Source: Jeongeupia naejangsanensis
GTDB taxonomy: Bacteria; Pseudomonadota; Gammaproteobacteria; Burkholderiales; Chitinibacteraceae
NCBI RefSeq assembly: GCF_016865585.1
Contig: NZ_JAESND010000009.1
Span: 117,245-181,244, forward strand
Direction: 5' to 3'
DNA length: 64,000 bases
Shown piece by piece: positions 51,038 to 61,029 of this stretch. The position numbers and the translations under genes are program-made. Below the pieces are notes generated by a model. That model saw only the letters and a list, made by a program, of their open reading frames with translations. It made no database searches and was not told the origin of the DNA. Each line of letters starts with the position of its first letter. The stretch's first letter is position 1.

Positions 51038-52578
51038 CACGACTGAAACGCCGCATCGAGGCCCGGCCGGTCGGGTTCGGCTGTGCGCTGTTCGTTCTGC
51101 TGGCGCTGGGCTGGCTGCCGCTGGCCTGGTATCTGGCACGCAGCGTGGTGAGCGAAGAGGCCGAAAGCTACGTCGCGCTGGTGAAGGCAAGACGGGAGTC
51201 GGAACTCAGCCGCGTCTCCGACAACCTGCGCGGCCGTTTCGACTACCTGAAGGCCGCGCCGGAAATCATTGCCAATACCGGCGAGATCCGTCTTGCCCTG
51301 CAGAAGCCGGACAGCCGCAATCTCGACACCGGCAACCGCTATCTGCACATGTATGTCACGCGCTCGCTGGCCGATACGCTCTGGGTGCTCGATCGCAGCG
51401 GCAAGGTCGTGATGGGGAGCGACGCCGGCTTGTCCGGCAGCCTGATCGGTAGTCATCTGCCGCAGCGGCAATACTTCGTCGACGCCATCGGCGGTCAGCC
51501 CGGCATGCAGTTCAGTTACGGCACCCGGACCGGCGTGCCGGGGTTTTTCTTTTCCGCACCCATCATGGTGGATGGTCTGCTGCTGGGCGTGGTGGTGCTC
51601 AAGGTCAGGGTCAGCACGCTGGACAAGGCCATCGACGACAACGACCTGATGATTTCGGATGCGCTGGGCGTCAGCGTGCTCGCGCGGCATCAGGCCCTGC
51701 GCATGCGCGCGCTGCCTGGCGCCCCGGCGTTGTCATTGTCGGTCGAGATGCTTCAACAACTGTATCACCGCAGTGCGGTGCCGGCGCTGGCGCTGGTCCC
51801 GACGCAGCGCCCGCTGCCGCAGGGCCTGTTTTTCCTTGATGGCGGAACCACGCCATACATGTTCCTGACGCATTCCGACCCGCATTTGAACGGTTGGCGC
51901 GTCCACATGCTGGTGCCGATCCGCTCGCTCGAAGTCCTGCCGGCGCAACACCGCTTCTACTTCGGGCTGATCGGCGGCTGCGGGCTGTTGATCGGCGCCT
52001 TCGGTCTGCTCGTGGCGCTTTACCTGCTGCGCACCCGTGCGCTGAGCCGCCAGCTGGCACTGGCAAACCGCGAGCTACGGCAGCAGGCCGAAACCGACTT
52101 TCTGACCGGCTGTGCGAACCGGCGCAAGTTCGACCGCTACTTCGCCAGCGAGCTGGCGCGCAGCCTGCGCTATGGCAGCCCGCTGACGCTGGCCCTGATC
52201 GACATCGACCATTTCAAGCGCATCAACGACGTTCACGGCCATCCGGTCGGTGACGCCGTGCTCGTCCAGCTCGTGGGCCTGATCCAGCAGGGCATCCGCG
52301 AAACCGACCAGCTCGGCCGGCTGGGTGGCGAGGAATTCGGCCTGTTGCTGCCGCAAACGGCCATTGACAGCGTACAGCCCTTGCTCGAACGCCTGCGCAG
52401 GCAGGTCGAGCAGCAGGGCCTGCCGGTTGCTGGTGGGACGGTCGTGGTCACGATCAGCATCGGCTACGCCTCGGTGAGGCACGAGGATGACGTCGGCCGC
52501 TTGCGGGCCCGGGCCGATGCCGCGCTTTACGCTGCCAAGCAGGGCGGCCGCAACCGCATTTGCCGCGAAGACGAGTGA
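51016..52578 (+). CDS. Membrane diguanylate cyclase with periplasmic Cache-like sensor (copy 2)
   Basis: A 520-residue paralogue of the preceding protein. Basic N-terminus and membrane segment (about 20-40), periplasmic sensor with YFVDAIGGQPGMQFSYGTRTGVPGFFFSAPI, second membrane segment (YFGLIGGCGLLIGAFGLLVALYLL), then GGDEF with GGEEF at about 437-441 and I-site RETD upstream. It overlaps the end of copy 1 by 22 bases (7 bases if ATG 51031 is used). Probably co-transcribed with copies 1 and 3. Confidence 0.9.
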   Translation: MRRAAMLTRLKRRIEARPVGFGCALFVLLALGWLPLAWYLARSVVSEEAESYVALVKARRESELSRVSDNLRGRFDYLKAAPEIIANTGEIRLALQKPDSRNLDTGNRYLHMYVTRSLADTLWVLDRSGKVVMGSDAGLSGSLIGSHLPQRQYFVDAIGGQPGMQFSYGTRTGVPGFFFSAPIMVDGLLLGVVVLKVRVSTLDKAIDDNDLMISDALGVSVLARHQALRMRALPGAPALSLSVEMLQQLYHRSAVPALALVPTQRPLPQGLFFLDGGTTPYMFLTHSDPHLNGWRVHMLVPIRSLEVLPAQHRFYFGLIGGCGLLIGAFGLLVALYLLRTRALSRQLALANRELRQQAETDFLTGCANRRKFDRYFASELARSLRYGSPLTLALIDIDHFKRINDVHGHPVGDAVLVQLVGLIQQGIRETDQLGRLGGEEFGLLLPQTAIDSVQPLLERLRRQVEQQGLPVAGGTVVVTISIGYASVRHEDDVGRLRARADAALYAAKQGGRNRICREDE

Positions 52579-52591
52579 TATATTGCCCCTG

Positions 52592-54151
52592 ATGAAATCC
52601 GAGCATCCCCGACGTCCGTTCGCGCTGGCGGTGGTCATCCTGACCCTGCTGATCCTGGCCTGGCTGCCCGCGGCATGGTGGTTGAGCGGCTCGCTGACGC
52701 GTTCCGAGGCACAACGCAATGTCGACGACATCCGGGGCCGCCGGGTGGAAATGCTCAAGCTGCAGACCTCGGGCTTTGCCGATCGCTGGCGCTACCTGAC
52801 CACCTCGCCGGAGATCATTGCCAACAGCCCGGCCGTGCTGCGTGCGCTGGCGATGCCGACCCACGAGCATGTCAACGAGGCCAACCATTATCTGGACATG
52901 CTGATCGAACGGACGATCGGCGACACGATCTGGGTCATCAGTACCGAAGGCCGGATCGTGCTGGCCAGTGATGCGGACAAGCCGACGACCCTGGTGGGCA
53001 GAACGCTGCATGATCAGCCCTTCTTCCGTGACGTGCTCAAGGGTCAAAGCGGACAGTTTTTTGGCCATGGCCTCTATACCGGCCAGCCGGGATTCTATTT
53101 CTCGGTGCCGATCCGGGTGGGCAGCGACATCGTCGGCGTCGCCGCCATCAAGGTGCGCATCGATACGCTTGACGCGCTGTTCGGCGATCCGTCGATCCTG
53201 ATTTCCGACCAGATGGGCGTCGTGGTGATGAGCAAGGTGCGCGGCCTGCTCTGGCATACGCTGCCGGGGGCGCAGGCCATCAGCCCGTCGCTGCAGACCC
53301 TGCGCTACGGCAAGGCGTCACTGGAACCGATCGGCCTGACGCCGGCCAGCTCGCCGCTGCTGCCGGCCGGCCTTTTTCACAAGGCGGGCAGCGAGACGCC
53401 GTACCTGTTCCTGAGCCAGCGCGACGGCAGCACCGCCCGGCTGACCTTGCACATGCTGCTGCCCTTGCCAGAGCTGAACCGGCTGCCGGCGCAACAGCGG
53501 TTCTACTTCGCCCTGATCGGTGGCAGCGGTGCGCTGGCGCTGGCACTGGTGACGCTGCTGCTGACTTATCTGCGCCACATCAAGCGTCTGGGCAGGCAGC
53601 TTGCCGATGCCAACCACGAGCTGCAACGTCAGGCGGACAGCGACTTTCTCACCGGCTGTGCCAACCGGCGCAAGTTCGAGCGGATGCTCGAGGCCGAACT
53701 GGCGCGCAGCCATCGTTACGGCAATGCACTGGCCGTGGCGATCATCGACATCGATTTTTTCAAACGCATCAATGACAGCTACGGCCATCCGGTCGGCGAC
53801 GCCGGGCTGATGCATCTGGTCAGGACCGTGAGCGCAGCGATCCGCGAAGGCGATCTGCTCGGGCGGATCGGTGGCGAGGAGTTCGCACTGATGCTGCCGC
53901 AAACGTCGGAGCAGGATGCCGACACCGTATTGCAGCGGCTCAGGGCGGTGTTCGAGGCCGGGGGCTTCACGGCCGGGGAGCAGCGGATCGGCTTTACCGT
54001 CAGCATCGGTTATGCGGCTGCCGCAGAGGCCGACGGGATCGAGTCCCTGTTGCAGCGGGCCGATGCCGCGCTGTACGCCGCCAAGCAGGGCGGCCGCAAC
54101 CGCGTGTGTTTCGGTGCGGCGCCGGCAGCGGCCGCTCAGCCGAACGCGTAG
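52592..54151 (+). CDS. Membrane diguanylate cyclase with periplasmic Cache-like sensor (copy 3)
   Basis: A 519-residue paralogue, 13 bases after copy 2. Membrane segments at about 13-33 and 305-330, periplasmic sensor with [36 protein letters not shown] domain with GGEEF at about 427-431 and I-site REGD. All three copies keep the catalytic and feedback residues. Its 3' end overlaps ubiA on the other strand by 16 bases. Confidence 0.92.
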   Translation: MKSEHPRRPFALAVVILTLLILAWLPAAWWLSGSLTRSEAQRNVDDIRGRRVEMLKLQTSGFADRWRYLTTSPEIIANSPAVLRALAMPTHEHVNEANHYLDMLIERTIGDTIWVISTEGRIVLASDADKPTTLVGRTLHDQPFFRDVLKGQSGQFFGHGLYTGQPGFYFSVPIRVGSDIVGVAAIKVRIDTLDALFGDPSILISDQMGVVVMSKVRGLLWHTLPGAQAISPSLQTLRYGKASLEPIGLTPASSPLLPAGLFHKAGSETPYLFLSQRDGSTARLTLHMLLPLPELNRLPAQQRFYFALIGGSGALALALVTLLLTYLRHIKRLGRQLADANHELQRQADSDFLTGCANRRKFERMLEAELARSHRYGNALAVAIIDIDFFKRINDSYGHPVGDAGLMHLVRTVSAAIREGDLLGRIGGEEFALMLPQTSEQDADTVLQRLRAVFEAGGFTAGEQRIGFTVSIGYAAAAEADGIESLLQRADAALYAAKQGGRNRVCFGAAPAAAAQPNA

Positions 54152-55008
54152 TCCAGCAGCACGCCGGCGAAGAGCGCGGCGCCCATGCGGTTGGCGTTGA
54201 GGAAGGCGCGGAAACAGGCCTGCGGCTCGCGGTGACGGATGCGCGGAAACTGGTCGAACAGCACCAGCAAGGCAGCAGCGCCGACGCCGGCGACGTACCA
54301 GCGGCCACGACCGGCGTCGAGACCGACCACCAGCATGATCGCGAGGAAGGCGAAATAGCACGCCATGACGATGGCGACATCGAAGCGGCCGAAGGTGATC
54401 GCCGAGGTCTTGATGCCGATCTTCAGGTCGTCCGGACGGTCGCACATGGCGTAGGCGGTATCGTAGGCGACCGACCAGAAGATGTTGGCCAGCAAGAGCC
54501 ACCATGCAGCAGCAGGCACCGCACCGGTGACCGCCGCATAGGCCATCGGGATGCCGAAGCCGAAGGCCACGCCCAGATACGCCTGCGGCACGGCAAGGAA
54601 GCGCTTGGTGTACGGGTAGCTGGCGGCGAGAAAGGCTGCCGGAATCGCCAGCAGCAGTGCGGGTCGGTTCAGCGGCAGCGCGATCAGCAACGCGGCCAGC
54701 GCAAGCGCCGCGGCATACCACAGCGCGGCCTTCGGGCCGATCTTGCCACTGGTCAGCGGGCGGGCCTTGGTGCGGGCGACGTGCTTGTCGAAATCGCGGT
54801 CGGCGTAGTCGTTGATCACGCAACCGGCCGAGCGCATCAGCACCGTGCCGGCGACGAAAATCGCCAGGATGGTCCAGTCCGGCAGGCCGCCGCTGGCGAA
54901 CCACAGCGCCCAGAGCGTGGGCCACAGCAGCAGCATGATGCCGATCGGCTTGTCGAGGCGCGCCAGGCGCAGGTAGAGCGAGAAGGTGCTGTCGGGATTC
55001 GGATTCAT
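54136..55008 (-). CDS. ubiA: 4-hydroxybenzoate octaprenyltransferase UbiA
   Basis: Membrane prenyltransferase that attaches the polyprenyl tail to 4-hydroxybenzoate in ubiquinone synthesis. The 290-residue protein has about eight to nine membrane segments and the two Asp-rich motifs [23 protein letters not shown] (about 83-105) and [19 protein letters not shown] (about 196-214). It overlaps ubiC by 4 bases, the common ubiC-ubiA pair. Confidence 0.96.
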   Translation of the reverse strand: MNPNPDSTFSLYLRLARLDKPIGIMLLLWPTLWALWFASGGLPDWTILAIFVAGTVLMRSAGCVINDYADRDFDKHVARTKARPLTSGKIGPKAALWYAAALALAALLIALPLNRPALLLAIPAAFLAASYPYTKRFLAVPQAYLGVAFGFGIPMAYAAVTGAVPAAAWWLLLANIFWSVAYDTAYAMCDRPDDLKIGIKTSAITFGRFDVAIVMACYFAFLAIMLVVGLDAGRGRWYVAGVGAAALLVLFDQFPRIRHREPQACFRAFLNANRMGAALFAGVLLDYAFG

Positions 55009-55562
55009 GGTGCGGCATCGGCGGCCGGGGCGGCCGCGAAAAACGGTGGCAGGAAGACTTCGGTCACGAGCAGGCGGTCATGGCCGGCGAAGAACAGCGA
55101 ACGGCGTGCCCACAGGCGTGCGGGCAAGGCGGCGACATGTTGCGCGGCCTTGCGCCACAAGGGATGGCGCGCATCGATCCGGCGCCATGCCAGTGGCGAG
55201 CGGCGGATGGTCGGCGTGGCAAACAGGAAGGAGCCGAGCGAGGCGTTGCCGAGCCGGCCGATCGGCCGGAAGCCGCTGCGCAACGCACGGTGCTGCAAGA
55301 CGCTGTGGGCAAACACCAGCGGGGTGTCGTTGCTCATCAACAATACTTCCCGGGTCTCGACATGCTGGCTGCTGCGCGCCAGTGCGATCGCCCGGACTTC
55401 GTCGTCGTGAGGGACGGCCGGACCTTGCGCGCAGACACGGACCGAGAATGCGGGGTAGTGCGCGACCAGCCTTGCGGTCAGCGAACCGCGTTCGGTCAGC
55501 CAGGGCCGGAGTGCTGGCGGGGCGAGGCAGAGCGGCGTGTGCCAGGAAGCGGAACGGGGCAT
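55005..55562 (-). CDS. ubiC: Chorismate lyase UbiC
   Basis: Converts chorismate to 4-hydroxybenzoate and pyruvate, the first committed ubiquinone step. The 185-residue protein has [11 protein letters not shown] near the N-terminus (Arg in the active site), [18 protein letters not shown] and the conserved [11 protein letters not shown] segment. Its product is used by UbiA, encoded immediately downstream. Confidence 0.92.
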   Translation of the reverse strand: MPRSASWHTPLCLAPPALRPWLTERGSLTARLVAHYPAFSVRVCAQGPAVPHDDEVRAIALARSSQHVETREVLLMSNDTPLVFAHSVLQHRALRSGFRPIGRLGNASLGSFLFATPTIRRSPLAWRRIDARHPLWRKAAQHVAALPARLWARRSLFFAGHDRLLVTEVFLPPFFAAAPAADAAP

Positions 55563-55672
55563 GCGCGCATTATGCCACGCCCCTCCGGCTGCGCTTCCGG
55601 CGCCGCGTCTGTACCGGTCGTTTCATTTCGGAGCTGTAACCGTGATGGTCCGACCGGTTCACCTATCATCGG

Positions 55673-56404
55673 ATGATGACTTCAACCGCTTCACCCTGTC
55701 CGCCGCTCGATGGTGCCGCGTCCGGCGCGCGCGATACGCTGGCCATGGTCGTCGGCATCGTGCCGTTCGGCCTGATTTTCGGCACGCTTGCCAGTTCCGC
55801 AGGCCTGTCGCCATGGGCCGCGCTGGCGATGTCGGCGCTGGTGTATGCCGGGTCGGCGCAGTTCATCGCCATCACGCTGCTCGCCGCCGGTGTCGGCCTG
55901 CCGGTCATCATCGCGACGACGCTGGTCGTCAACCTGCGCCACCTGCTCTACAGCGCGACGATGCAGCCCTATGTGCGCGAGCTGTCCCGTCCCTGGCGCG
56001 CCTTCCTCGGCCATTTCCTGACCGACGAAGCGTTTGCCGTTCTTTACAACCGCTTCAGCAGTCCGCGCGGCGGTGTCGATCACCGGCGCTACTATCTTGG
56101 CGTGGCGCTGACCCTCTATGCGGCCTGGACCGGTTCGACCGCAATCGGCGTGCTGCTCGGCAATGTCGTCCCCGGCATCCAGCACTGGGGGCTGGAGTTC
56201 GCGATGGTGGCGAGCTTTGTCGGCATCGTCGTGCCGCAACTGAAGAACCGTGCGCAGATCGCCGCGGCACTGACCGCTGGCATCGTTGCGCTGCTGGCGC
56301 ACGGGCTGCCTTACCAGCTTGGCCTGATGGTCGCGGCGCTGACCGCGGTCGCCGTCGGCATGATGCTCGAACGGACGATGGCCCCCGCGGAAGGTGAAAC
56401 ATGA
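55673..56404 (+). CDS. azlC: AzlC family ABC-like amino acid exporter, large subunit
   Basis: A 243-residue inner-membrane protein of the branched-chain amino acid exporter family, with about five membrane segments and the typical GAASGARDTLAMVVGIVPFGLIFGTLASSAG start and ALAMSALVYAGSAQFIAI segment. It works with the small AzlD subunit, whose gene overlaps by 4 bases. ATG 55673 or 55676 can start it. Confidence 0.92.
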   Translation: MMTSTASPCPPLDGAASGARDTLAMVVGIVPFGLIFGTLASSAGLSPWAALAMSALVYAGSAQFIAITLLAAGVGLPVIIATTLVVNLRHLLYSATMQPYVRELSRPWRAFLGHFLTDEAFAVLYNRFSSPRGGVDHRRYYLGVALTLYAAWTGSTAIGVLLGNVVPGIQHWGLEFAMVASFVGIVVPQLKNRAQIAAALTAGIVALLAHGLPYQLGLMVAALTAVAVGMMLERTMAPAEGET

Positions 56405-56733
56405 ATACGGTGCTGCTGCTCGCCGGCATGGCGAGCGTGACCTACGTACTGCGCGTCGGCTTCTGGTTTGGCGCCGGTGACAGCCTGCCGGTGTGGTTCA
56501 AGCGGGCGCTGCGCTACGTGCCGGTCGCGGTGCTGACGGCGATCATCGTCCCGGCGGTGCTGCTCAAGGACGGTGCGTTCGATCTCGATATCCACAATGC
56601 CCGGCTGGTCGGCGCACTGGCTACCGGACTGATCGTCTGGCGCTTCAATCACCTGCTGGCCGGGATTGGCGGCGGTTTGCTGGTGTTCGTACTGTGGCGC
56701 TGGCTGAGCCCGTTACTGACGGCGTGGATGTAA
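56401..56733 (+). CDS. azlD: AzlD family exporter subunit
   Basis: A 110-residue membrane protein with four short hydrophobic segments and the AzlD-type VTYVLRVGFWFGAG and RFNHLLAGIGGGLLVF motifs. It pairs with AzlC (4-base overlap) to form a branched-chain amino acid exporter related to LIV exporters and YgaZH. Confidence 0.9.
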   Translation: MNTVLLLAGMASVTYVLRVGFWFGAGDSLPVWFKRALRYVPVAVLTAIIVPAVLLKDGAFDLDIHNARLVGALATGLIVWRFNHLLAGIGGGLLVFVLWRWLSPLLTAWM

Positions 56734-56769
56734 TCAATTTGGTTAATTGCAACAACCAATTGGATTGAT
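56733..56769. repeat. Imperfect inverted repeat after azlD
   Basis: ATCAATTTGGTT and AACCAA...ATTGAT pair with a small bulge around a 9-base loop in an AT-rich stretch. It begins exactly at the azlD stop region. It has no T-run, so it is either a weak terminator or an operator for the following kinase gene. Confidence 0.35.
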
Positions 56770-56940
56770 GTAGAAGTTTAACGAAAGACTTTAGACAGTA
56801 TTTGCCGAATCTCGGTAGCATAGGGCTCGTCCAGCCCCTGTCGATCCAGATTCCGTGCTTTCAAGCGCTTCCACGCCGGCCGTTCTGCGCCATGTATCCA
56901 TCAGCCCCGCCGGCCCGGGCCGGCTGCGGCCACGCGTGCC

Positions 56941-58797
56941 ATGACGAGCGCGAGATCCCGCATTGCCGCATGGCTGCGGCTGCTGCGGCCGTTGCGATGG
57001 CCCGTCGTCGCAGCGGTTGTACTGGTCGTGCTGGCGATGCTGGCCAGCTGGAGCAGCAAGACCGAAACGGCGCGGGTGCGCGAACTGGGCCAGAACCGTC
57101 TCGACATCTACGCCAGCAGCCTGCGCAACGCGATCGAGCGCTACGATGCGTTGCCGATCGTGCTGTCGACCCATCCCGACATCATGGCACTGCTGCGCAA
57201 CCCCGACGCGCCGGGCCTGCGTGACAAGATCAGCCGCTATCTGGCGCTGAGCAACGGCGATACGCGCTCGACGGTGCTCTACCTGCTCGATACCGACGGC
57301 ATGACGCTCGCGGCCAGCAACTGGGATACACCGCAAAGCTATGTCGGCAAGAACTACGCCTTCCGGCCGTACTTCCTCCAGGCCAAGGAGGGCCGTGCCG
57401 GCCATTTCTACGGCATCGGATTCACCACCCACCAGCCCGGCTACTTCCTCTCGTATCCGGTCCGTGATGGCAACAAGGTTGTCGGTGTCGTAGTGGCCAA
57501 GATCAATCTCGATGCGGTCGAACGCGAATGGCCGCGTGGCGGCGGGCCGATTCTGGTGGCCGACAGCAATGGCATCGTCTTCCTGTCGAACGCGCCCGAG
57601 CTGAAATGGCGTGCGCTGGCACCGCTGCCGGCCGAAATGCTCCGCTACATCGCGGATACCCATCAGTACGGTGACCGCCGCGAGTTCGTGACGCTGGGCC
57701 TGTCGGACCGCGAGCTCCTCGATACCGGTGTCGAACGTGCCGAGCTGGATGCAGGCGGTACGTCGCGTTCGGTACTGGTACAGCGGATGGCGCTCGGTGG
57801 GCTGGGCTGGCATCTGGTGACGCTGAACGATCTGGCCCCGGTGCGCCAGGCGGTTCGCCATACCCTGATCGGCGCGCTGTTTGCGCTGCTGGCACTGGCG
57901 TCGCTACTGCTTTACTGGCGTCAGTACCGCCGGCGCATGCTCGACCGCTTGCAGGCCAGCTCGGCGCTACGGCACACGCAGACGGTACTCGAACGCGAGG
58001 TGGCGATGCGCGGCGGCGAACTGGCCGAAACGCAGTTGCGGCTGCAGCGTGAAACGGCCGAGCGGCAAAAGCTCGAGGCCCGTTTGCGCATCGCGCACGA
58101 CAAGCTGCTGCATGCAGGCAAGCTCGCGGTGCTCGGCCAGATGACCGCGGCGCTGGTTCGCGAGCTGGGGCAGCCGCTGGCGGCCGTGCGCGTGCTGACG
58201 CATGCGCTGCGCGGCGCACCGGAACTGGCGGAAGGCACGCGAACGCATCTCGACGGCATTGGCGCGCACGCCACGCGGATTGCCGCGCTGACAACCCGGC
58301 TGGGTGCCTATGCGCGCCGGAGCGACGACCGCTTCGGCCCGGTGCTGCTGCGCGGCGTGATCGACAACGCGGTACTGCTGCTGGAAACGCAGTTCCGTCA
58401 GCAGCAGGTGCGGCTCGACCTCGACCAGTCCGATAGCCGCGTGCGCGTCTCGGGCAATCCGGCCCAGCTCGAGCAACTGCTCGTGAGCCTGTTGCGCAAC
58501 GCGCTCGATGCGGTTCAGGTGTCGCCGCAGCCGGTCATTCGTGTGTCGGTCGAGCGCTCGGGGCCGAGAGTGCAGATTTCGATCAGCGACAACGGGCCGG
58601 GCATTGCCGAAGCGGAGCTGACGACCTTGTTTGATCCGTTTGCGGCGCCCGATGGCAACAGCGACCGGCTCGGGCTGGGGCTGGTGACCGCAAAGGCGAT
58701 TGCCGGTGATTGCGGCGGGCGGCTCAGCGCGACCAATCAGCCGGAAGGTGGCGCGATGTTCGTGCTCGAACTGTCCGTCGTCGACTGGGAGCCCTAG
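56941..58797 (+). CDS. DctB-like sensor histidine kinase lacking the phospho-acceptor histidine
   Basis: A 618-residue membrane kinase: membrane segment about 20-38, Cache-type periplasmic sensor (about 45-300, FRPYFLQAKEGRAGHFYGIGFTTHQPGYFLSYPV), second segment about 305-325, coiled coil to about 395, then a DctB/NtrB-like kinase core. The H-box reads ALVRELGQPLAAVRV where family members have HELNQPLAAI: the histidine is Arg407 (CGC at 58159-58161) and the following Asn is Gly. The N-box (LLRNALDAV), DNGPGI and GLGLVTAKAI ATP-binding motifs look intact. No response regulator gene lies nearby. Confidence 0.9.
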   Translation: MTSARSRIAAWLRLLRPLRWPVVAAVVLVVLAMLASWSSKTETARVRELGQNRLDIYASSLRNAIERYDALPIVLSTHPDIMALLRNPDAPGLRDKISRYLALSNGDTRSTVLYLLDTDGMTLAASNWDTPQSYVGKNYAFRPYFLQAKEGRAGHFYGIGFTTHQPGYFLSYPVRDGNKVVGVVVAKINLDAVEREWPRGGGPILVADSNGIVFLSNAPELKWRALAPLPAEMLRYIADTHQYGDRREFVTLGLSDRELLDTGVERAELDAGGTSRSVLVQRMALGGLGWHLVTLNDLAPVRQAVRHTLIGALFALLALASLLLYWRQYRRRMLDRLQASSALRHTQTVLEREVAMRGGELAETQLRLQRETAERQKLEARLRIAHDKLLHAGKLAVLGQMTAALVRELGQPLAAVRVLTHALRGAPELAEGTRTHLDGIGAHATRIAALTTRLGAYARRSDDRFGPVLLRGVIDNAVLLLETQFRQQQVRLDLDQSDSRVRVSGNPAQLEQLLVSLLRNALDAVQVSPQPVIRVSVERSGPRVQISISDNGPGIAEAELTTLFDPFAAPDGNSDRLGLGLVTAKAIAGDCGGRLSATNQPEGGAMFVLELSVVDWEP

Positions 58798-58912
58798 CCG
58801 CCGTTGGCGCTTGTTGGCGCCGAACGGTCAGGACATGACCGGGGGCCGGGGCAATTCACGCTGGCGGGGTGCCTTGCCCCTGTGGCCGGCTAGGCAGGCA
58901 TGGCGTGCGCGG

Positions 58913-58918
58913 TACAAT
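58913..58918 (+). promoter_or_regulatory. Putative -10 box for bioF
   Basis: TACAAT (5/6 match to TATAAT) 27 bases upstream of the bioF ATG. No acceptable -35 hexamer at 16-18 bp. No BirA-like operator is visible here. Confidence 0.4.
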
Positions 58919-58945
58919 TGCGTTCCTCCATTTTTGGCGACCGCC

Positions 58946-60088
58946 ATGCCGTTCGATGCGCTCGATGCCGATCTTGACGCCCGCCGCGTCGCGAACCTGT
59001 ACCGCCAACGCCGCGTGCTCGACAGCCCGCAAGGTGCCACCGTCGATGTGGACGGCCGCAGGCTCGTCAACTTCTGCAGCAACGACTATCTCGGTCTGGC
59101 CAGTCACCCCGATTTGATCGCCGCAGCGCAAGCAGGGGCGGCACGCTGGGGCGTCGGCAGCGGTGCGTCGCATCTCGTTTGCGGCCACAGTGCCGCGCAC
59201 GAGGCCATGGAGCAGCGGCTTGCGGCTTTCGTCGGCAAGCCGGCGGCGCTGTCGTTCTCGACCGGCTACATGGCCAATCTCGCAGCGGTGACCGCGCTGG
59301 TCGGTCGTGGTGACGCGATTTTTGCCGACAAGCTCAACCACGCCTCGCTGAACGACGCCTGCCAGCTGTCCCACGCCGCGTTCAAGCGTTTTGCCCACAA
59401 CGATCTCGCGCAACTCGAGCGCCTGCTGGCAACGACCGAGGCGGATCGCAGGCTGATCGTCGTCGATGCGGTGTTCAGCATGGACGGTGATTGCGCGCCG
59501 CTGGCCGAGATCGTCCGGCTGGCCGAGCAGTACGATGCCTGGGTCTACGTCGACGACGCCCATGGCTTTGGCGTGCTCGGCGACGGCCGTGGCAGTGCGA
59601 TCGGCATCGACTCGCCGCGACTGATCTACATGGCGACGCTGGGCAAGGCCGCCGGCGTGGCCGGTGCCTTCATTGCAGCCGAAGCGGTCGTGATCGACTA
59701 TCTGGTCAACATGGCGCGGCCCTACATCTACACCACCGCCGCGCCGCCGCCGCTGGCCGAAGCGGTGCTCGCCAGCGTCGGACTGATCGAGCGCGAACAC
59801 TGGCGTCGCGAAGCACTGGCAATGCATATCAACAGCTTGCGTGCCGTGCTGGCGGGCGCCGGCCTGATGCCATCGGCGACACCGATCCAGCCCTTGCTGG
59901 TCGCCGACAGCGCCGTCGCATTGCGTTTGTCGCAATGCCTGGGCGATGCCGGATTGTGGGTCTCGGCAATCCGTCCGCCGACGGTGCCGACGCCCCGTTT
60001 GCGTATCTGTCTGTCGGCGACTCACGATGCCGGTGACGTCGAGCACTTGGGCCGGACACTGTTGACGCTCCTGCAGGAAACCCGTTGA
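58946..60088 (+). CDS. bioF: 8-amino-7-oxononanoate synthase BioF
   Basis: PLP enzyme that condenses pimeloyl-ACP/CoA with alanine in biotin synthesis. The 380-residue protein has NFCSNDYLGLASHP, GSGASHLVCGHSAAHEAME, VFSMDGDCAPL, the Asp-His VDDAHGFGVLG motif and the PLP lysine in MATLGKAAGVAGA. ATG 58946 (MPFDALDADLDARR) fits the family. Its TGA overlaps the bioH ATG (TGATG). Confidence 0.95.
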   Translation: MPFDALDADLDARRVANLYRQRRVLDSPQGATVDVDGRRLVNFCSNDYLGLASHPDLIAAAQAGAARWGVGSGASHLVCGHSAAHEAMEQRLAAFVGKPAALSFSTGYMANLAAVTALVGRGDAIFADKLNHASLNDACQLSHAAFKRFAHNDLAQLERLLATTEADRRLIVVDAVFSMDGDCAPLAEIVRLAEQYDAWVYVDDAHGFGVLGDGRGSAIGIDSPRLIYMATLGKAAGVAGAFIAAEAVVIDYLVNMARPYIYTTAAPPPLAEAVLASVGLIEREHWRREALAMHINSLRAVLAGAGLMPSATPIQPLLVADSAVALRLSQCLGDAGLWVSAIRPPTVPTPRLRICLSATHDAGDVEHLGRTLLTLLQETR

Positions 60089-60855
60089 TGAATCTGCATT
60101 TCGAAACGCTCGGCCGCGGCGAGGACGTTGTCTGGCTGCACGGCTGGGCGATGAACGGCACCGTCTGGCGTGATGTGGCCGATGCGCTGGCCGACGACGG
60201 CTGCCACCATCTGGTCGACCTGCCCGGTCATGGCCGCAGTACGAGTGATGCGCCGCTGTCGCTCGAGGCGATGGTCGACGCGCTGGATGTGGCTTTTCCG
60301 CTGCCGGTGCATGTGGTCGGCTGGAGTCTGGGTGGCGCAGTGGCGGCGGCGTGGGCGATGCGTTCGCCCGACAAGCTGCGGTCGCTGACGCTGGTCGCGT
60401 CGAGCCCGTGTTTCATGCAGCGGCCGGACTGGCGCAGCGCAATGCCGGAAACGACGCTGGCCCAGTTCGCAGCCAGCCTCGGCGACGACTGGCGCGGTAC
60501 GCTAAAGCGCTTCATCAGCCTGCAGGCGATGGGCGACGAATCGGCGCGCGCGGTGGCACGCAGACTGGGCAACGAACTGTTCGAGCATGGCGAACCCACG
60601 CTGAATGCACTGACCGAGGGGCTGGCCATTTTGCGCGACACCGATCTGCGCGAACGGATGGCATCACTGGCGTTACCTGTGTTGCTGCAATTTGGTGATC
60701 GCGACACGCTGACACCGCTGCCGGTCGGACACTGGCTGGCACAGACGCTGCCGCAGGCCGAGCTGGTCATTCACCACGGCGCGGCGCACGTGCCCTTCGT
60801 CTCGCATCGCGACGTCTTCATCTCGGCGCAGCGGCGGTTTCTCGGCGCGATTTAA
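60088..60855 (+). CDS. bioH: Pimeloyl-ACP methyl ester esterase BioH
   Basis: Removes the methyl ester from pimeloyl-ACP to release the biotin precursor. The 255-residue alpha/beta hydrolase has the oxyanion HGWAMNGTVW (about 19-28), nucleophile Ser in GWSLGGAVA, Asp in LLQFGDRDTLTPL and His in HHGAAHVPFVSH. Translationally coupled to bioF (1-base overlap). bioC, often next in related genomes, is not present here. Confidence 0.93.
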   Translation: MNLHFETLGRGEDVVWLHGWAMNGTVWRDVADALADDGCHHLVDLPGHGRSTSDAPLSLEAMVDALDVAFPLPVHVVGWSLGGAVAAAWAMRSPDKLRSLTLVASSPCFMQRPDWRSAMPETTLAQFAASLGDDWRGTLKRFISLQAMGDESARAVARRLGNELFEHGEPTLNALTEGLAILRDTDLRERMASLALPVLLQFGDRDTLTPLPVGHWLAQTLPQAELVIHHGAAHVPFVSHRDVFISAQRRFLGAI

Positions 60856-61029
60856 AGCAGCGGCGCGATGAAGCCGTTGATCGGCGCCAATCCGGCGTAG
60901 TGGGCGAGCGAACCAAAGCGGTTCGTTTCCGCCCGAAGCGCAGGGACCGGAACGGACATGATGTCCACGAGGATCCCGAGCATCGAACGGAAATGAAATG
61001 CGCAGGTGCAGCCGCCCGATACGATGGAT

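Noticed and set aside
54136..54151. 16-base overlap of diguanylate cyclase 3 and ubiA as a sign of a wrong stop
   Set aside because: Both proteins end with family-appropriate length; small tail-to-tail overlaps are common here (also 16159-16199).
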